DNA of 21,104 nt, taken from assembly GCA_902494585.1 (NCBI GenBank), contig CABUUD010000024.1, positions 1-21,104 on the forward strand, read 5' to 3'. This document shows, piece by piece, positions 6,374 to 13,769 of this stretch. Numbering within the stretch: the first letter of the stretch is position 1; each line of letters opens with the position of its first letter. The stretch comes from an uncultured Collinsella sp. Lineage in GTDB: Bacteria; Actinomycetota; Coriobacteriia; Coriobacteriales; Coriobacteriaceae. A program made the translations under genes and the position numbers. The notes under the pieces were generated by a model. The model did not search any database. It was not told the origin of the DNA and was given only the letters and a program-made list of their open reading frames with translations.

Positions 6374-7081
6374 ATGAACATTAGACCCTATGTCGTCTGT
6401 CACGTCTTTGCCGGGCTCAACGGGCGTATCGACGGCGCGTACATGCTCAATCCCGCTGCCTCGCCCGCACGCGCCGCGTACTCTCGCATGCAGGTCGAGT
6501 TCGGGGCGGACGCCGTGGCGTACGGGGCCGTGACCACGAAGGGCTTCGTCGGGTCGCGCCCCCTTGCGCTCGATACCCACGGGAGCGCGCCCAAGGGGGA
6601 CTTCGTGGCGCCTCATGACGAACGATCGTTCTACGTCTCCGTCGACCCCGCCGGGGATATTGCATGGGAGTCAGCGACCTATCGTCGTACCGGCCGTGCG
6701 GACGCGCACGTCATCGAGGTCCTCACCGAGGCGGCATCGCCGGCGTATCGCGACTATCTGCGAGAGCGCGGCGTCTCATATGTGCTTGCCGGCTCGCGCG
6801 GGCTAGACCTCCCGCTTGCCCTGCGCAAGCTGCGCGAGCTTTTTGGCATCGAGCGCCTGCTCGTGTGCGGCGGCGGAAAGACGGACATGTCGTTTCTTGC
6901 CGCGGGCGTGCTTGACGAGCTGAGCCTCGTTCTCTCCCCGACGGTCTCGGGGGAGCCCGAAACGGCTTCCGTCTTCGACGAGATGCCTCGCTCAGCCGGC
7001 GGTTCGCACGCATTCTCGCTCGAGCGCGTCGAGCGCCTTGCCGGCGATGGCCTCCACCTCGTCTATCGAGTGCAGCGATGA
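6374..7081 (+). CDS. Dihydrofolate reductase-like / RibD C-terminal domain reductase
   Basis: A 235-residue protein starting at ATG 6374, 6 bp after the AKR stop, with GGGAG upstream (overlapping that stop). The RibD_C/DHFR fold is indicated by VVCHVFAGLNGRIDG at 7-21, AYGAVTTKGF around 49-58 and the late block LLVCGGGKTDMSFLAAG at 162-178, followed by DELSLVLSPTVSG. In riboflavin synthesis RibD_C is an NADPH-dependent reductase. Stand-alone proteins of this family are mostly of unknown substrate, and the operon context suggests another NADPH reductase of small molecules. Its TGA stop overlaps the ATG of the next gene (TGATG at 7079-7083). Confidence 0.82.
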   Translation: MNIRPYVVCHVFAGLNGRIDGAYMLNPAASPARAAYSRMQVEFGADAVAYGAVTTKGFVGSRPLALDTHGSAPKGDFVAPHDERSFYVSVDPAGDIAWESATYRRTGRADAHVIEVLTEAASPAYRDYLRERGVSYVLAGSRGLDLPLALRKLRELFGIERLLVCGGGKTDMSFLAAGVLDELSLVLSPTVSGEPETASVFDEMPRSAGGSHAFSLERVERLAGDGLHLVYRVQR

Positions 7082-7877
7082 TGTCGCGCCGTTCGTTTCT
7101 GGAGGCTGCCGCGTGGTTGGCCGCTGCGGGCAGCCTTGCCGGCTGCTCGTCGGACGGGACCGCCGGGGTCGCGCGCGGCTCCGCTCCGGGCACGGTCACG
7201 GCGGACACTCCCATCTACGACGTCATCAACAACCCTTTGTTCGATGGCTACGGGCGGCTGCTCTTCCCCACAACGCTCCATCCGCCGACGGAGTGGGCGG
7301 CGCTTCTGCACCGTTTGCCGTGGTAAGCGCGGGCGGCGGATTCGCCTACGTCGCTGCCATGCACGACTCCTTCCCGCACTGCCTGCACCTGGCCCGTTCC
7401 GGCGTCAACGGGTTCGCGGTCATCTACCGGCCGGACGCGCAGCTCGCCTGCGAGGACTTGGCCCGCGCCGTCTCCTTCATCTTCGAGCACGCCGACGAGC
7501 TCAGCGTGGACACGTCGGGCTATTCGCTGTGGGGCGGCTCGGCCGGTGCGCGCATGGCGGCATGGGTCGGCGGCTACGGCCCGGCCGCCTTTGGCGCGCC
7601 GGCAGGAACGCCCCAGCCCGCGGCGGCCATCATGCAGTACACCGGCATGAGCGAACTGACGGGTGCCGACCCCGCGACCTACGCCTGCGTGGGTGATCGC
7701 GACGGCATCGCGAGCTGGCGCACCATGCAGGCGCGTCTCGAAGCGCTCTCAGCAACGGGCGTGCCCACGGAGTTTCATGTTTACGAAGGCCTGAGCCACG
7801 GCTTTGGCCTGGGCGTCGACACCGTGGCAGAGGGCTGGATCGACGATGCCCTCGCGTTTTGGAAGGCGCAGCGATGA
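7081..7877 (+). pseudogene. Tat-lipoprotein alpha/beta hydrolase, broken by deletion and frameshift
   Basis: The 5' part (ATG 7081) encodes MSRRSFLEAAAWLAAAG followed by SLAGC, a twin-arginine lipoprotein signal. It continues PIYDVINNPLFDGYGRLLFP and then reaches TAA at 7324-7326. The rest of the enzyme lies in another frame: PFAVVSAGGGF (oxyanion region), SLWGGSAGARMA (Ser nucleophile elbow), VGDRDG (acid) and GLSHGFGLG (His), ending TGA at 7875-7877. From memory of the family, about 60-80 residues normally separate the two parts. The break near 7263-7280 therefore looks like a deletion that also changed frame. The catalytic half is intact but has no start of its own. Alternatives are an assembly error or a strain-level lesion. 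It would have been a surface-anchored esterase. Confidence 0.75.
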
Positions 7878-7887
7878 GGATGACAAG

Positions 7888-7958
7888 ACGTACACACCCC
7901 ACGGTTATAAGCTGCCTACGAGCAGGAACTTCTCGCCGGATCTTTTCACGCCTATGGT
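7888..7958 (+). promoter_or_regulatory. Shared LysR-type promoter, copy B (drives flavodoxin-like gene)
   Basis: Read rightward: ACGTACACACCCCACG and GTTATA (to 7909), 11 nt, AGCAGG, AACTTC (7927-7932), exactly 20 nt, then TATGGT (7953-7958) as -10, with the ATG at 7996. Block order and every spacing match copies A and C. The -10 hexamer is identical to copy A. Confidence 0.78.
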
Positions 7959-7995
7959 AAAGGCGGTATCAGACAATACGTAAGGAGTGAGACGT

Positions 7996-8445
7996 ATGAT
8001 TCTCTTCATCAACGGAAGCCCCAACAAGGATGGCAACACGGCACGCCTGGCGCGCGAGCTCATCGGCGATCGCCCGTACGAGCAGCTGAATCTTGCCGAG
8101 CACAAGGTCTACGGCTACGGCCAGAGCTACGGCGACGATGACTTCGAGGACGTGCTCGCGCGCATCGAGGCGGCGGACACCCTGGTTGTGGGGTCGCCCG
8201 TCTACTGGCACAGCCTCTCCGGCATGCTGCGCAACCTGCTCGACCGCTTCTACGGTCCGGTGCGCGAGGGCAGTATGAGCGGCAAGACGCTCTATTTCGT
8301 GTTCCAAGGTGGCGCGCCCACGCGCGAGATGCTCGATTGGGGCGAGTACACCATGAAGCGCTTCGCCGCGCTCTACGGCATGACCTACGGCGGCATGGTC
8401 GACAACACGCACGAGGCAAGGGCGCTCTCGAAGAAGCTCGCGTAG
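7996..8445 (+). CDS. Flavodoxin-like NAD(P)H-dependent oxidoreductase
   Basis: A 149-residue flavodoxin-fold protein. I chose ATG 7996 because AAGGAG lies 8 nt upstream; the in-frame GTG at 7987 overlaps that site. The FMN-phosphate loop is GSPNKDGNT (7-15), and the second flavin loop is GSPVYWHSLSGMLRNLLDR (from about residue 65). This is typical of NADPH-dependent FMN/quinone reductases of the PF03358/PF12682-like group. No Cys cluster is present. It is a single-gene unit with its own copy of the shared promoter and a strong hairpin after the stop. It probably passes two electrons to quinones or other small acceptors in the cytosol. Confidence 0.85.
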   Translation: MILFINGSPNKDGNTARLARELIGDRPYEQLNLAEHKVYGYGQSYGDDDFEDVLARIEAADTLVVGSPVYWHSLSGMLRNLLDRFYGPVREGSMSGKTLYFVFQGGAPTREMLDWGEYTMKRFAALYGMTYGGMVDNTHEARALSKKLA

Positions 8446-8471
8446 TCCCGACTTGCGTAACCCAGTTCGGC

Positions 8472-8511
8472 GGCGGTGGGCCCGTGAAGACGGAGGCCCA
8501 CCGCCCCTTTT
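8472..8511 (+). terminator. Intrinsic terminator after flavodoxin-like gene
   Basis: GGCGGTGGGCC (8472-8482) pairs perfectly with GGCCCACCGCC (8495-8505), 11 bp with a 12-nt loop, followed by CCTTTT. It lies between two convergent genes and may also slow leftward transcription from the esterase gene. Confidence 0.78.
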
Positions 8512-8518
8512 CGTTCGC

Positions 8519-9427
8519 CTAGCGTATGATCGGACGGGCGCTGCGGACGACTACCCGCATGAGCAGGGCACCCAGAAGTGCGAAAAGCCATCCCATGATG
8601 TCCTCGTCATGGGCAAAGAGGTAGCCGCCCGCCCCGTGCTGGCCCGCGTCCGCAGTAAAGCCCCGCTCGGTGAAGTAGCTCGTGGGCTTGACATCGAGCA
8701 CGACCAGCTCGCTGATGCGCTCCTCGGAAAGCCTGTGAGCTCGATAGGCGGCGCGAATCTCCTCGTACGCCTCGCGCGCGGACCCGGAGCCGTAATAGTC
8801 GTCGTTCTCGCCGATAGCCATATACACGGGAACCTCGGCTGCGGTGAGCGTCTCGATGTCGCCGTCCCAGCGCGAGATGGTGTGAAGCGCGCGTCGGTAG
8901 AGCTCGGGGCGCGTTCCCAAGACGATGGAGATGGTCTCGCCGCCGCCCGAGCATCCGCTCAGGTACACGTGGTCCGCATCGATGCTGTAGGCGTCGAGCA
9001 GCCATTCGGTGAGCACCACCACGTCTGACGCCGATTGCTCACCCCAGTCGTCGAGCTGGGGCGAGGCCACGATCATATCGGCGATGTAGTCGTTCGCCAC
9101 GAAGGGGTAGTCCTCCCGAAGATTCGCCCCCACGCCCTGGAAGTAGAGCCCCTCCCAGCCGGGGCAGACCACGTAGAGCGCATAAGGCACGGACCCGTCG
9201 TAGGAGTCCGGCACATGGAGCGAGAAGTGCAGCGTCCTGCCCGATGGCGTCTGCAAGGCGTCGTCAACGACGAAGCCGCGGTCTGTCTGCGACCCCTCCG
9301 TGAGGACGTAGCCACCAAGCTCACGGACATCCGCGCAGCCGACCAGGCCTCCCCCGAGTACCAGCCCGCCCGCAGCGAACGCGGCAGCCTCGATAAAGGA
9401 CCTGCGTGAAAGATGGCTCACGTGCAT
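8519..9427 (-). CDS. Tat-exported lipoprotein esterase (alpha/beta hydrolase)
   Basis: A 302-residue protein from ATG 9427. Residues 1-31 are a twin-arginine lipoprotein signal: SRRSF at 7-11, a hydrophobic stretch, and lipobox LVGC with C31 as the lipidated residue. The mature part is an alpha/beta hydrolase. The nucleophile elbow is GCSGG with S160. The likely acid lies in GENDDYYGS (209-210), and the likely His is H264 in QHGAGG. It resembles PHB-depolymerase/LpqC-like esterases; the substrate is unknown. It is the last gene of the AKR-flavodoxin-ferredoxin operon (61-bp gap). The Shine-Dalgarno is weak (AAGAGAAA). The signal peptide closely resembles that of the broken hydrolase at 7081. 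Confidence 0.8.
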   Translation of the reverse strand: MHVSHLSRRSFIEAAAFAAGGLVLGGGLVGCADVRELGGYVLTEGSQTDRGFVVDDALQTPSGRTLHFSLHVPDSYDGSVPYALYVVCPGWEGLYFQGVGANLREDYPFVANDYIADMIVASPQLDDWGEQSASDVVVLTEWLLDAYSIDADHVYLSGCSGGGETISIVLGTRPELYRRALHTISRWDGDIETLTAAEVPVYMAIGENDDYYGSGSAREAYEEIRAAYRAHRLSEERISELVVLDVKPTSYFTERGFTADAGQHGAGGYLFAHDEDIMGWLFALLGALLMRVVVRSARPIIR

Positions 9428-9488
9428 AGTTTCTCTTTCTGAATGAATCAAGCCGAAGCCACAGACTTTCGGCATGGCGAGAAGCGCA

Positions 9489-10283
9489 TCAGCGGCCGCT
9501 GTTGGCCTCTTGCAGCTCGGCAAGGGTCACATGCTCGTTGCGGAAGCGCGCCGCGGGATTTTTGTCGCCCGCCGCGCAGGTGATGGCGTGCGCGGGACAG
9601 GCGTGCATGCAGGCGAGGCAGGCGTTGCAGCCAAAGCCTGCCCGCGCGTTACGGACGGCCTTACCGCCCTCGAGCGCGATGCAGCCAGCCGGACACACCT
9701 TTGCGCACGCCCCGCATCCCATGCACTTCTCGGAATCAACGGTCAGGAATCCGCCCAGCGCCGCCGGCTCGAAGCGCAGGCCCCGGCTCATGAACTGCTC
9801 GTGCGCCGCGCGGTCCTCGTCGGTCACCGGCTCGATCCAACGGCGGCGCGTGGCCACGTCCGCGCGGATGCGTTCGAGATTCTCGCCTATCTTCTTCTCG
9901 GGGATGCGGGCGCGCTGCTCGTCCATGTCGAAGTCGGGCAGCCAGTTGTCCACCATGAGGAGTGTGGTCACGTAGGCAGGGTTGAGCCCCGCCGCCCGCG
10001 CGTCTTCCAGGCACAGCTCGACGGCATTGGCGTGCCGGTTGCCGTAGGTGCAAACGAAGTAGAGGTAGGGCGTGTCGAGCGTCGCGCGCTCGAGGAACGT
10101 CTTCACCATGTCGGGCATCATGTGCCCGTAGATGGGGTACACGATGCCAATCGTATCGTCCGCGTAGGCGAGCTCGCCCTCGCGGCGCAGCTCCTGCGGG
10201 ATGCTTAGGACCCTCTCGCCCTCTGCGGCCAGCTCGCGCGCCATGTAGAGGCAGTTGCCCGTCCCGGTGAAGTATAGGATCAT
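9489..10283 (-). CDS. EFR1-type protein: flavodoxin domain fused to 2[4Fe-4S] ferredoxin
   Basis: A 264-residue protein. The N-terminal flavodoxin-like half starts with the FMN loop FTGTGN (5-10) and has a second flavin contact at YPIYGHMMPD (49-58). The C-terminal half holds two complete [4Fe-4S] motifs: C187, C190, C193 and C197 (CMGCGACAKVCP), then C219, C222, C225 and C229 (CNACLACMHACP). This architecture is the EFR1-family ferrodoxin of anaerobes, which links flavin and iron-sulphur electron transfer; the partner is unknown. There is no export signal, so it is cytosolic. It follows the Tat flavodoxin by 42 bp. ATG 10283 has a GGGGG stretch about 9 nt upstream. Confidence 0.9.
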   Translation of the reverse strand: MILYFTGTGNCLYMARELAAEGERVLSIPQELRREGELAYADDTIGIVYPIYGHMMPDMVKTFLERATLDTPYLYFVCTYGNRHANAVELCLEDARAAGLNPAYVTTLLMVDNWLPDFDMDEQRARIPEKKIGENLERIRADVATRRRWIEPVTDEDRAAHEQFMSRGLRFEPAALGGFLTVDSEKCMGCGACAKVCPAGCIALEGGKAVRNARAGFGCNACLACMHACPAHAITCAAGDKNPAARFRNEHVTLAELQEANSGR

Positions 10284-10325
10284 TCGAAACCCCCAGATTG
10301 TCAGCGGTCTGTCATCTCTAATTGC

Positions 10326-10952
10326 TTATGCCAGGCCGAGACCGGCGACCCAATCACGAACCCCGGACTCGTCCACACTGGACGAGAAGCGCTGGCCCTC
10401 CTGCCACTCCCCGCTACCCGCGGCTTCGGCGAGTAGCTCGCCGCTCCGGCCAAGACCCGAGGAGGAAGAGGTGCAGAACGGGACCACCGTCTTGCCATCC
10501 CAGTCGTTGCCTGAGATGAAGTTGTCGATGGGCCAGGCCGCGATGCCCCACCAGATGGGATACCCCACGAGCACGGTGTCGTACTTCTCCCAGCCGTTCG
10601 GCGTGACCTGCGTAAGCTCGACGTCGCGCAGGCTTTCGTCCTCGTGCTCGCGGGTCACGCGGCTACTGTCGTCGGTCCAGTCGAGGTCATCGTCGGAGTA
10701 GGGCTTCGTAGGCGTCACCTTAAAGAGGTCGGCGTCGAGCTCGTCGGCGATCGTCTGAGCTACGGCAGCGGTGTGGCCCTGTGCCGAGTAGTAGGCCACG
10801 AGGACGTTGCCGCCTGCAGCGGGCGCGGCGGCGGGCTCGTCCTCGACGGCGGCTTGGCCGCCGTCACCCTGGCCGCAACCGGAGAGCATCGTTGCGCACA
10901 GCGCGGCTCCGAGCAGGAAGTTTCTTCTTGTCACGGTCGGGTTTGCGGTCAT
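10326..10952 (-). CDS. Tat-exported lipoprotein flavodoxin
   Basis: A 208-residue protein with strong AAGGAG before ATG 10952. Residues 1-26 are a Tat lipoprotein signal: TRRNFLLGAAL, then lipobox LSGC with C26. A linker rich in Ala, Glu and Gly (27-48) leads to a flavodoxin domain starting NVLVAYYSAQGHTAAVA, with the second loop YPIWWGIAAWPIDNFI (PF12682, Flavodoxin_4 type). Tat export fits a protein that must fold around FMN before crossing the membrane. It is predicted to be anchored on the outer face and carry electrons or reduce external substrates. It sits between an AKR and a cytosolic flavodoxin-ferredoxin protein in one operon. Confidence 0.88.
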   Translation of the reverse strand: MTANPTVTRRNFLLGAALCATMLSGCGQGDGGQAAVEDEPAAAPAAGGNVLVAYYSAQGHTAAVAQTIADELDADLFKVTPTKPYSDDDLDWTDDSSRVTREHEDESLRDVELTQVTPNGWEKYDTVLVGYPIWWGIAAWPIDNFISGNDWDGKTVVPFCTSSSSGLGRSGELLAEAAGSGEWQEGQRFSSSVDESGVRDWVAGLGLA

Positions 10953-10998
10953 GGGGCATCTCCTTCGTTGGCTTGGTTGGTCCGTTATCGTCTGAGCG

Positions 10999-11847
10999 CT
11001 ACTCCTGCGCGTCGAAATCGGGGCGTATGGCCAGGTAGCCCGCGAGTGCTTCCTCAGTGGCGGTGTAGTAGGTCATGGTTCCGTCGAGCTTGGCAATCTC
11101 GGCCATCTCGTCTTCGGTGAGGGAGAAGTCGAAGATGTTCGCGTTGTCGGCGATGTGGGCGGGGTTCTTGGAGCCGGGGATGATGGAGGTGCCCATCTGC
11201 ACGTGCCAGCGCAGGATCACCTGGGCCGGGGTCTTGCCGTACTTCTCGGCGAGAGCGACGAAGACGGGCTCCTCCAGAAGACCTTTGTCGCCGTGGCCGA
11301 GCGGGTACCACGCCTCGATCACCGTGCCGTACGGCGCGAGGTAGGCGCGCGGGCCGCGCTGGGCGTGGTAGGGGTGGCACTCAACGGTCACGAGCTGCGG
11401 CTTGATGTCGGCGACCTCGATGACCTCGGCGATCTTGTCTTGCGGGAAGTTGGAGAGGCCGAGGGCGCGCACCTTGCCTGCGCGGTACGCCTCTTCCATC
11501 GTGCGCCACGCGGCCAGGTAGTCGCCTACCGGCTGGTGCAGGATGAGCATTTCGACGTAGTCGAGCCCCAGGCGCTGGAGCGTGGCGTCCACCGCCGACA
11601 TGCCCGCGTCGTAGACGCTCGGCCAAAGCTTGGTGGAGACGAAGATCTTGTCGCGCGCGACGCCGCTCTTGGCGATGGCACGGCCTACGGCGCGCTCGTT
11701 CATGTAGGCGTTGGCGGTGTCGATGTGCTCGTAGCCAGCCGTGAGCGCGGCGGTTGCGGCCGCCTCGGCCTCGGCCGGGGTCATGAGGAAGGTGCCCAAA
11801 CCCTCGATGGGCATCTCTACGTCGTTGTTGAGCTTCAGATACTCCAT
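10999..11847 (-). CDS. Aldo/keto reductase, first gene of the LysR-linked operon
   Basis: A 282-residue AKR (AKR5-like). The tetrad is complete: D43, Y48 (HIDTANAYMNE), K73 (STKLW) and H104 (LILHQPVGDY). Late cofactor motif IIPGSKNPAHIADNANIFDF. Start ATG 11847 follows AAGGAGGAG. It leads a four-gene leftward operon (gaps 46, 42 and 61 bp) with the Tat flavodoxin, the EFR1 protein and the Tat esterase, and is divergent from a LysR regulator 129 bp away. The region between carries shared promoter copy C. It is clearly a paralogue of the AKR at 4239-5090 and is likewise likely to reduce aldehydes or ketones with NADPH. Confidence 0.92.
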   Translation of the reverse strand: MEYLKLNNDVEMPIEGLGTFLMTPAEAEAAATAALTAGYEHIDTANAYMNERAVGRAIAKSGVARDKIFVSTKLWPSVYDAGMSAVDATLQRLGLDYVEMLILHQPVGDYLAAWRTMEEAYRAGKVRALGLSNFPQDKIAEVIEVADIKPQLVTVECHPYHAQRGPRAYLAPYGTVIEAWYPLGHGDKGLLEEPVFVALAEKYGKTPAQVILRWHVQMGTSIIPGSKNPAHIADNANIFDFSLTEDEMAEIAKLDGTMTYYTATEEALAGYLAIRPDFDAQE

Positions 11848-11880
11848 GGTCTCCTCCTTAATGGCGACTTTTCGAATACA

Positions 11881-11951
11881 AGGCTACGGCGTTTACTGAC
11901 GTGCGAGGAGTTCACGTTGGAATGATGGATATAACCATGGGGTATATACGG
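11881..11951 (-). promoter_or_regulatory. Shared LysR-type promoter, copy C (AKR operon / LysR divergent region)
   Basis: Read leftward: CCGTATATACCCCATG and GTTATA (11930-11951), 11 nt, AACGTG, AACTCC (11907-11912), exactly 20 nt, then TAGCCT (11881-11886) at the -10 position, with ATG at 11847. The -10 is weaker than TATGGT in copies A and B. The site's far end is 25 bp from the LysR start codon and just before CATAAT (11954-11959), a plausible LysR -10. Binding here could therefore repress lysR while activating the AKR operon. Confidence 0.78.
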
Positions 11952-11976
11952 CACATAATGCGTGACAGGAGGATCG

Positions 11977-12876
11977 ATGTACAACCCACAGCTTGACACT
12001 TTCATCCGCGTGGCGGAGGCGGGCAGCTTCTCCAAAGCGGCACAAGAGTCCTTCATCACGCCCACGGCCGTCATCAAGCAGATGAACCTGCTGGAGTCGC
12101 GGCTAGGCCTTACGCTGTTCCACCGATCGCATCAGGGGCTTTCGCTTACGCGAGCAGGCAGGTCGCTGCTCGCCGACGCCCGCCATATCGTGCAGTACTC
12201 TCAAGAATCAATCGCACGCGCCCGCGTCGCCGAGCGTGGAGAAAAGCGCATCATCCGCGTGGGAGTGTCGCTCATGACGCCCAGCACGCCGCTCACGAAG
12301 CTGTGGCCGAAGGTGAAGGAACGTTGCCCTGGCATGAGCCTTCAGGTGGTCACGTTTGAAAACACACCCTCGGCGGCGCGCGGTTTGGCGAACCTCGGGC
12401 AAGACATGGATATCGTGGCGGGGATTTTCGACGATGCCTTTCTTAAAGAGCGCGGGTGCCTGGGCCTCGAGCTTTCGCGCGAGCCGCTCTGGTGCGCCGT
12501 TCCCGTCGACAGCGAACTCGCCAAACGCGACATCGTCACATTCGACGACCTCCGCAATCACAGTCTTATGCTTATACGCCGGGGCTGGAACGCCGAAATC
12601 GACCGCGTGCGCGACGAGATACTCTTGCATCATCCTCAAATCGCGCTCGTAGACTTCCCGCAATATCGGGCGGAGGTGTTCAATCGCGGCGCGAACGAGG
12701 ACCTCGCGCTTGCGACGCTGCCGTTGTGGGCCAACGTCCACCCCATGCTCAAAACCGTCCCTACCGATTGGGACTGTCTCGTGTCTTACGGGCTACTTCA
12801 TTCGTCGCACCCCGCAGACCATGTGCGGGAGTTCCTCGATGCGGTGTCTGCCGTGCTCGAGGCAGAGCATCGATAG
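11977..12876 (+). CDS. LysR-family transcriptional regulator
   Basis: A 299-residue protein. ATG 11977 (MYNPQLDTFIRV) was chosen because AGGAGG is 6-7 nt upstream; the in-frame GTG 11962 lies before that site. The N-terminal winged helix-turn-helix spans about 1-60 (FSKAAQESFITPTAVIKQMNL, then LGLTLFHRS), followed by the LysR linker and a substrate-binding effector domain from about residue 88. It is divergent from the AKR operon across shared promoter copy C, the standard LysR arrangement of adjacent target and negative autoregulation. The same operator in front of two other units suggests it controls them too. The inducer is unknown; an aldehyde, quinone or redox signal is an inference from the targets. 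Confidence 0.92.
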   Translation: MYNPQLDTFIRVAEAGSFSKAAQESFITPTAVIKQMNLLESRLGLTLFHRSHQGLSLTRAGRSLLADARHIVQYSQESIARARVAERGEKRIIRVGVSLMTPSTPLTKLWPKVKERCPGMSLQVVTFENTPSAARGLANLGQDMDIVAGIFDDAFLKERGCLGLELSREPLWCAVPVDSELAKRDIVTFDDLRNHSLMLIRRGWNAEIDRVRDEILLHHPQIALVDFPQYRAEVFNRGANEDLALATLPLWANVHPMLKTVPTDWDCLVSYGLLHSSHPADHVREFLDAVSAVLEAEHR

Positions 12877-13018
12877 GCAATCGCGAACAGATGCGCTTAT
12901 GCCTATGGGAATAACGGGAACTGGCTTCTGAACTCGCGTTTTGATACCGTCGAGTACCGCCTGATGCTGTTTCGGCGTCTCCATAGAGCAAAGCCATCAG
13001 CGAAATAACGGGAATAAC

Positions 13019-13054
13019 AGCCTCCGAACCTTCTAGTTCGGAGGCTTTCTTTTT
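13019..13054 (+). terminator. Intrinsic terminator downstream of lysR
   Basis: AGCCTCCGAAC (13019-13029) pairs perfectly with GTTCGGAGGCT (13036-13046), 11 bp with a 6-nt loop, followed by TTTCTTTTT. It is the best terminator in the window. It sits 142 bp beyond the LysR stop and 53 bp past the convergent MerR stop. The intervening 12877-13018 holds no gene I can support. Confidence 0.92.
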
Positions 13055-13107
13055 GCATGTCTGCCTAAAACGACTCCTTGCCAAAGCCCCTTGAGCATCG
13101 GGCGGCA

Positions 13108-13548
13108 TTATTGAGTGTGGGCGTTATCGTAGGTATCTTTGATTTCTTCCGGCAAATTGTCGGGAATCAACGCCTTCACTCTATCCTCGTTTCCATCTTG
13201 GATCGCCTGCTCGTAGTACCAGCATTTGAACTTCAACATGTCCAGCGCGCGGTTCATCTTCGCGATCTCCGACTCCATGTGGGCCTTCCGCTCCTCGAAC
13301 ATGGCCTTGCGCTTGGGATATGTCGATGGGCCCTCCGCACACCATTCCATGAACAGTCGGATGTCCTTAATCTCCATCCCAGCCTTCTTTAAGCATTCGA
13401 TGACCCGAAGCGCCTCGAGTTCTGTATCGCCGTATCGGCGAATGCCCGACGCCCGCTCCAATCCCGGGAACAGCCCCTGCTTGTCGTAATACCGCAGCGT
13501 GGAAACGGGCAGACCGAACATCTCCGCTACCTGTCCGATTGTGTACAT
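13108..13548 (-). CDS. MerR-family transcriptional regulator (aldehyde/small-molecule type)
   Basis: A 146-residue protein. ATG 13548 (MYTIGQVAEMFG) follows GGAGGGG closely; an in-frame start at 13563 lies before that site. The MerR winged helix is at 1-70, with the classic STLRYYDKQGL and RRYGDTELEAL. A dimerising coiled coil follows at about 80-118. Cys52, Cys70 and Cys109 (FKCWYYE) are present but there is no metal-binding Cys cluster, so it resembles the AdhR/NmlR-like group that senses aldehydes or electrophiles rather than metals. It is divergent from the decarboxylase-hydrolase pair across a perfect operator dyad, so that pair is its probable target. Confidence 0.9.
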   Translation of the reverse strand: MYTIGQVAEMFGLPVSTLRYYDKQGLFPGLERASGIRRYGDTELEALRVIECLKKAGMEIKDIRLFMEWCAEGPSTYPKRKAMFEERKAHMESEIAKMNRALDMLKFKCWYYEQAIQDGNEDRVKALIPDNLPEEIKDTYDNAHTQ

Positions 13549-13579
13549 GGCCCCTCCGGACAAATCTCGAATTTACTCC

Positions 13580-13610
13580 TTGACCTAAAGTCAGCTTTAG
13601 GTATTACCTT
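13580..13610 (+). promoter_or_regulatory. MerR-type promoter and operator
   Basis: A perfect dyad ACCTAAAG-TCAG-CTTTAGGT (13583-13602) overlaps a -35 TTGACC (13580-13585). With the long 19-bp spacer typical of MerR promoters the -10 is TACCTT (13605-13610). TATTAC (13602-13607) is the alternative with a 16-bp spacer. It lies 32 bp upstream of the MerR start and about 160 bp before the decarboxylase gene, which it should control. The rest of 13611-13752 shows no gene. Confidence 0.8.
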
Positions 13611-13769
13611 CATTCTCGTCAATATAAATTGGGAGCGCAAGGGGTGTTCCGTAATCGCCGGTCACCCCGCTCTTGAGCAGGCGCGACGAATGGGCACAGG
13701 AGTCTAGGCGCGGCTTAGCTGGACGGAAGCAGTTTTGCACTCAAAACCATCGACAGGAGGAAATCGATC

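Noticed and set aside
5357..6616. 419-codon minus-strand frame opposite the AKR and RibD-like genes
   Set aside because: Antisense shadow: the plus strand carries the full AKR tetrad and RibD motifs; the minus product has no recognisable domain.
7879..7983. Open frame reading DDKTYTPHGYKLPTSRNFSP and onward up to TAA
   Set aside because: It looks protein-like but has no start or ribosome site, and it coincides with shared promoter copy B, whose conservation follows the promoter blocks rather than codons.
12910..13014. AATAACGGGAA repeated at 12910-12920 and 13004-13014
   Set aside because: An 11-bp repeat in a short gap with no link to a promoter or gene end; probably chance.
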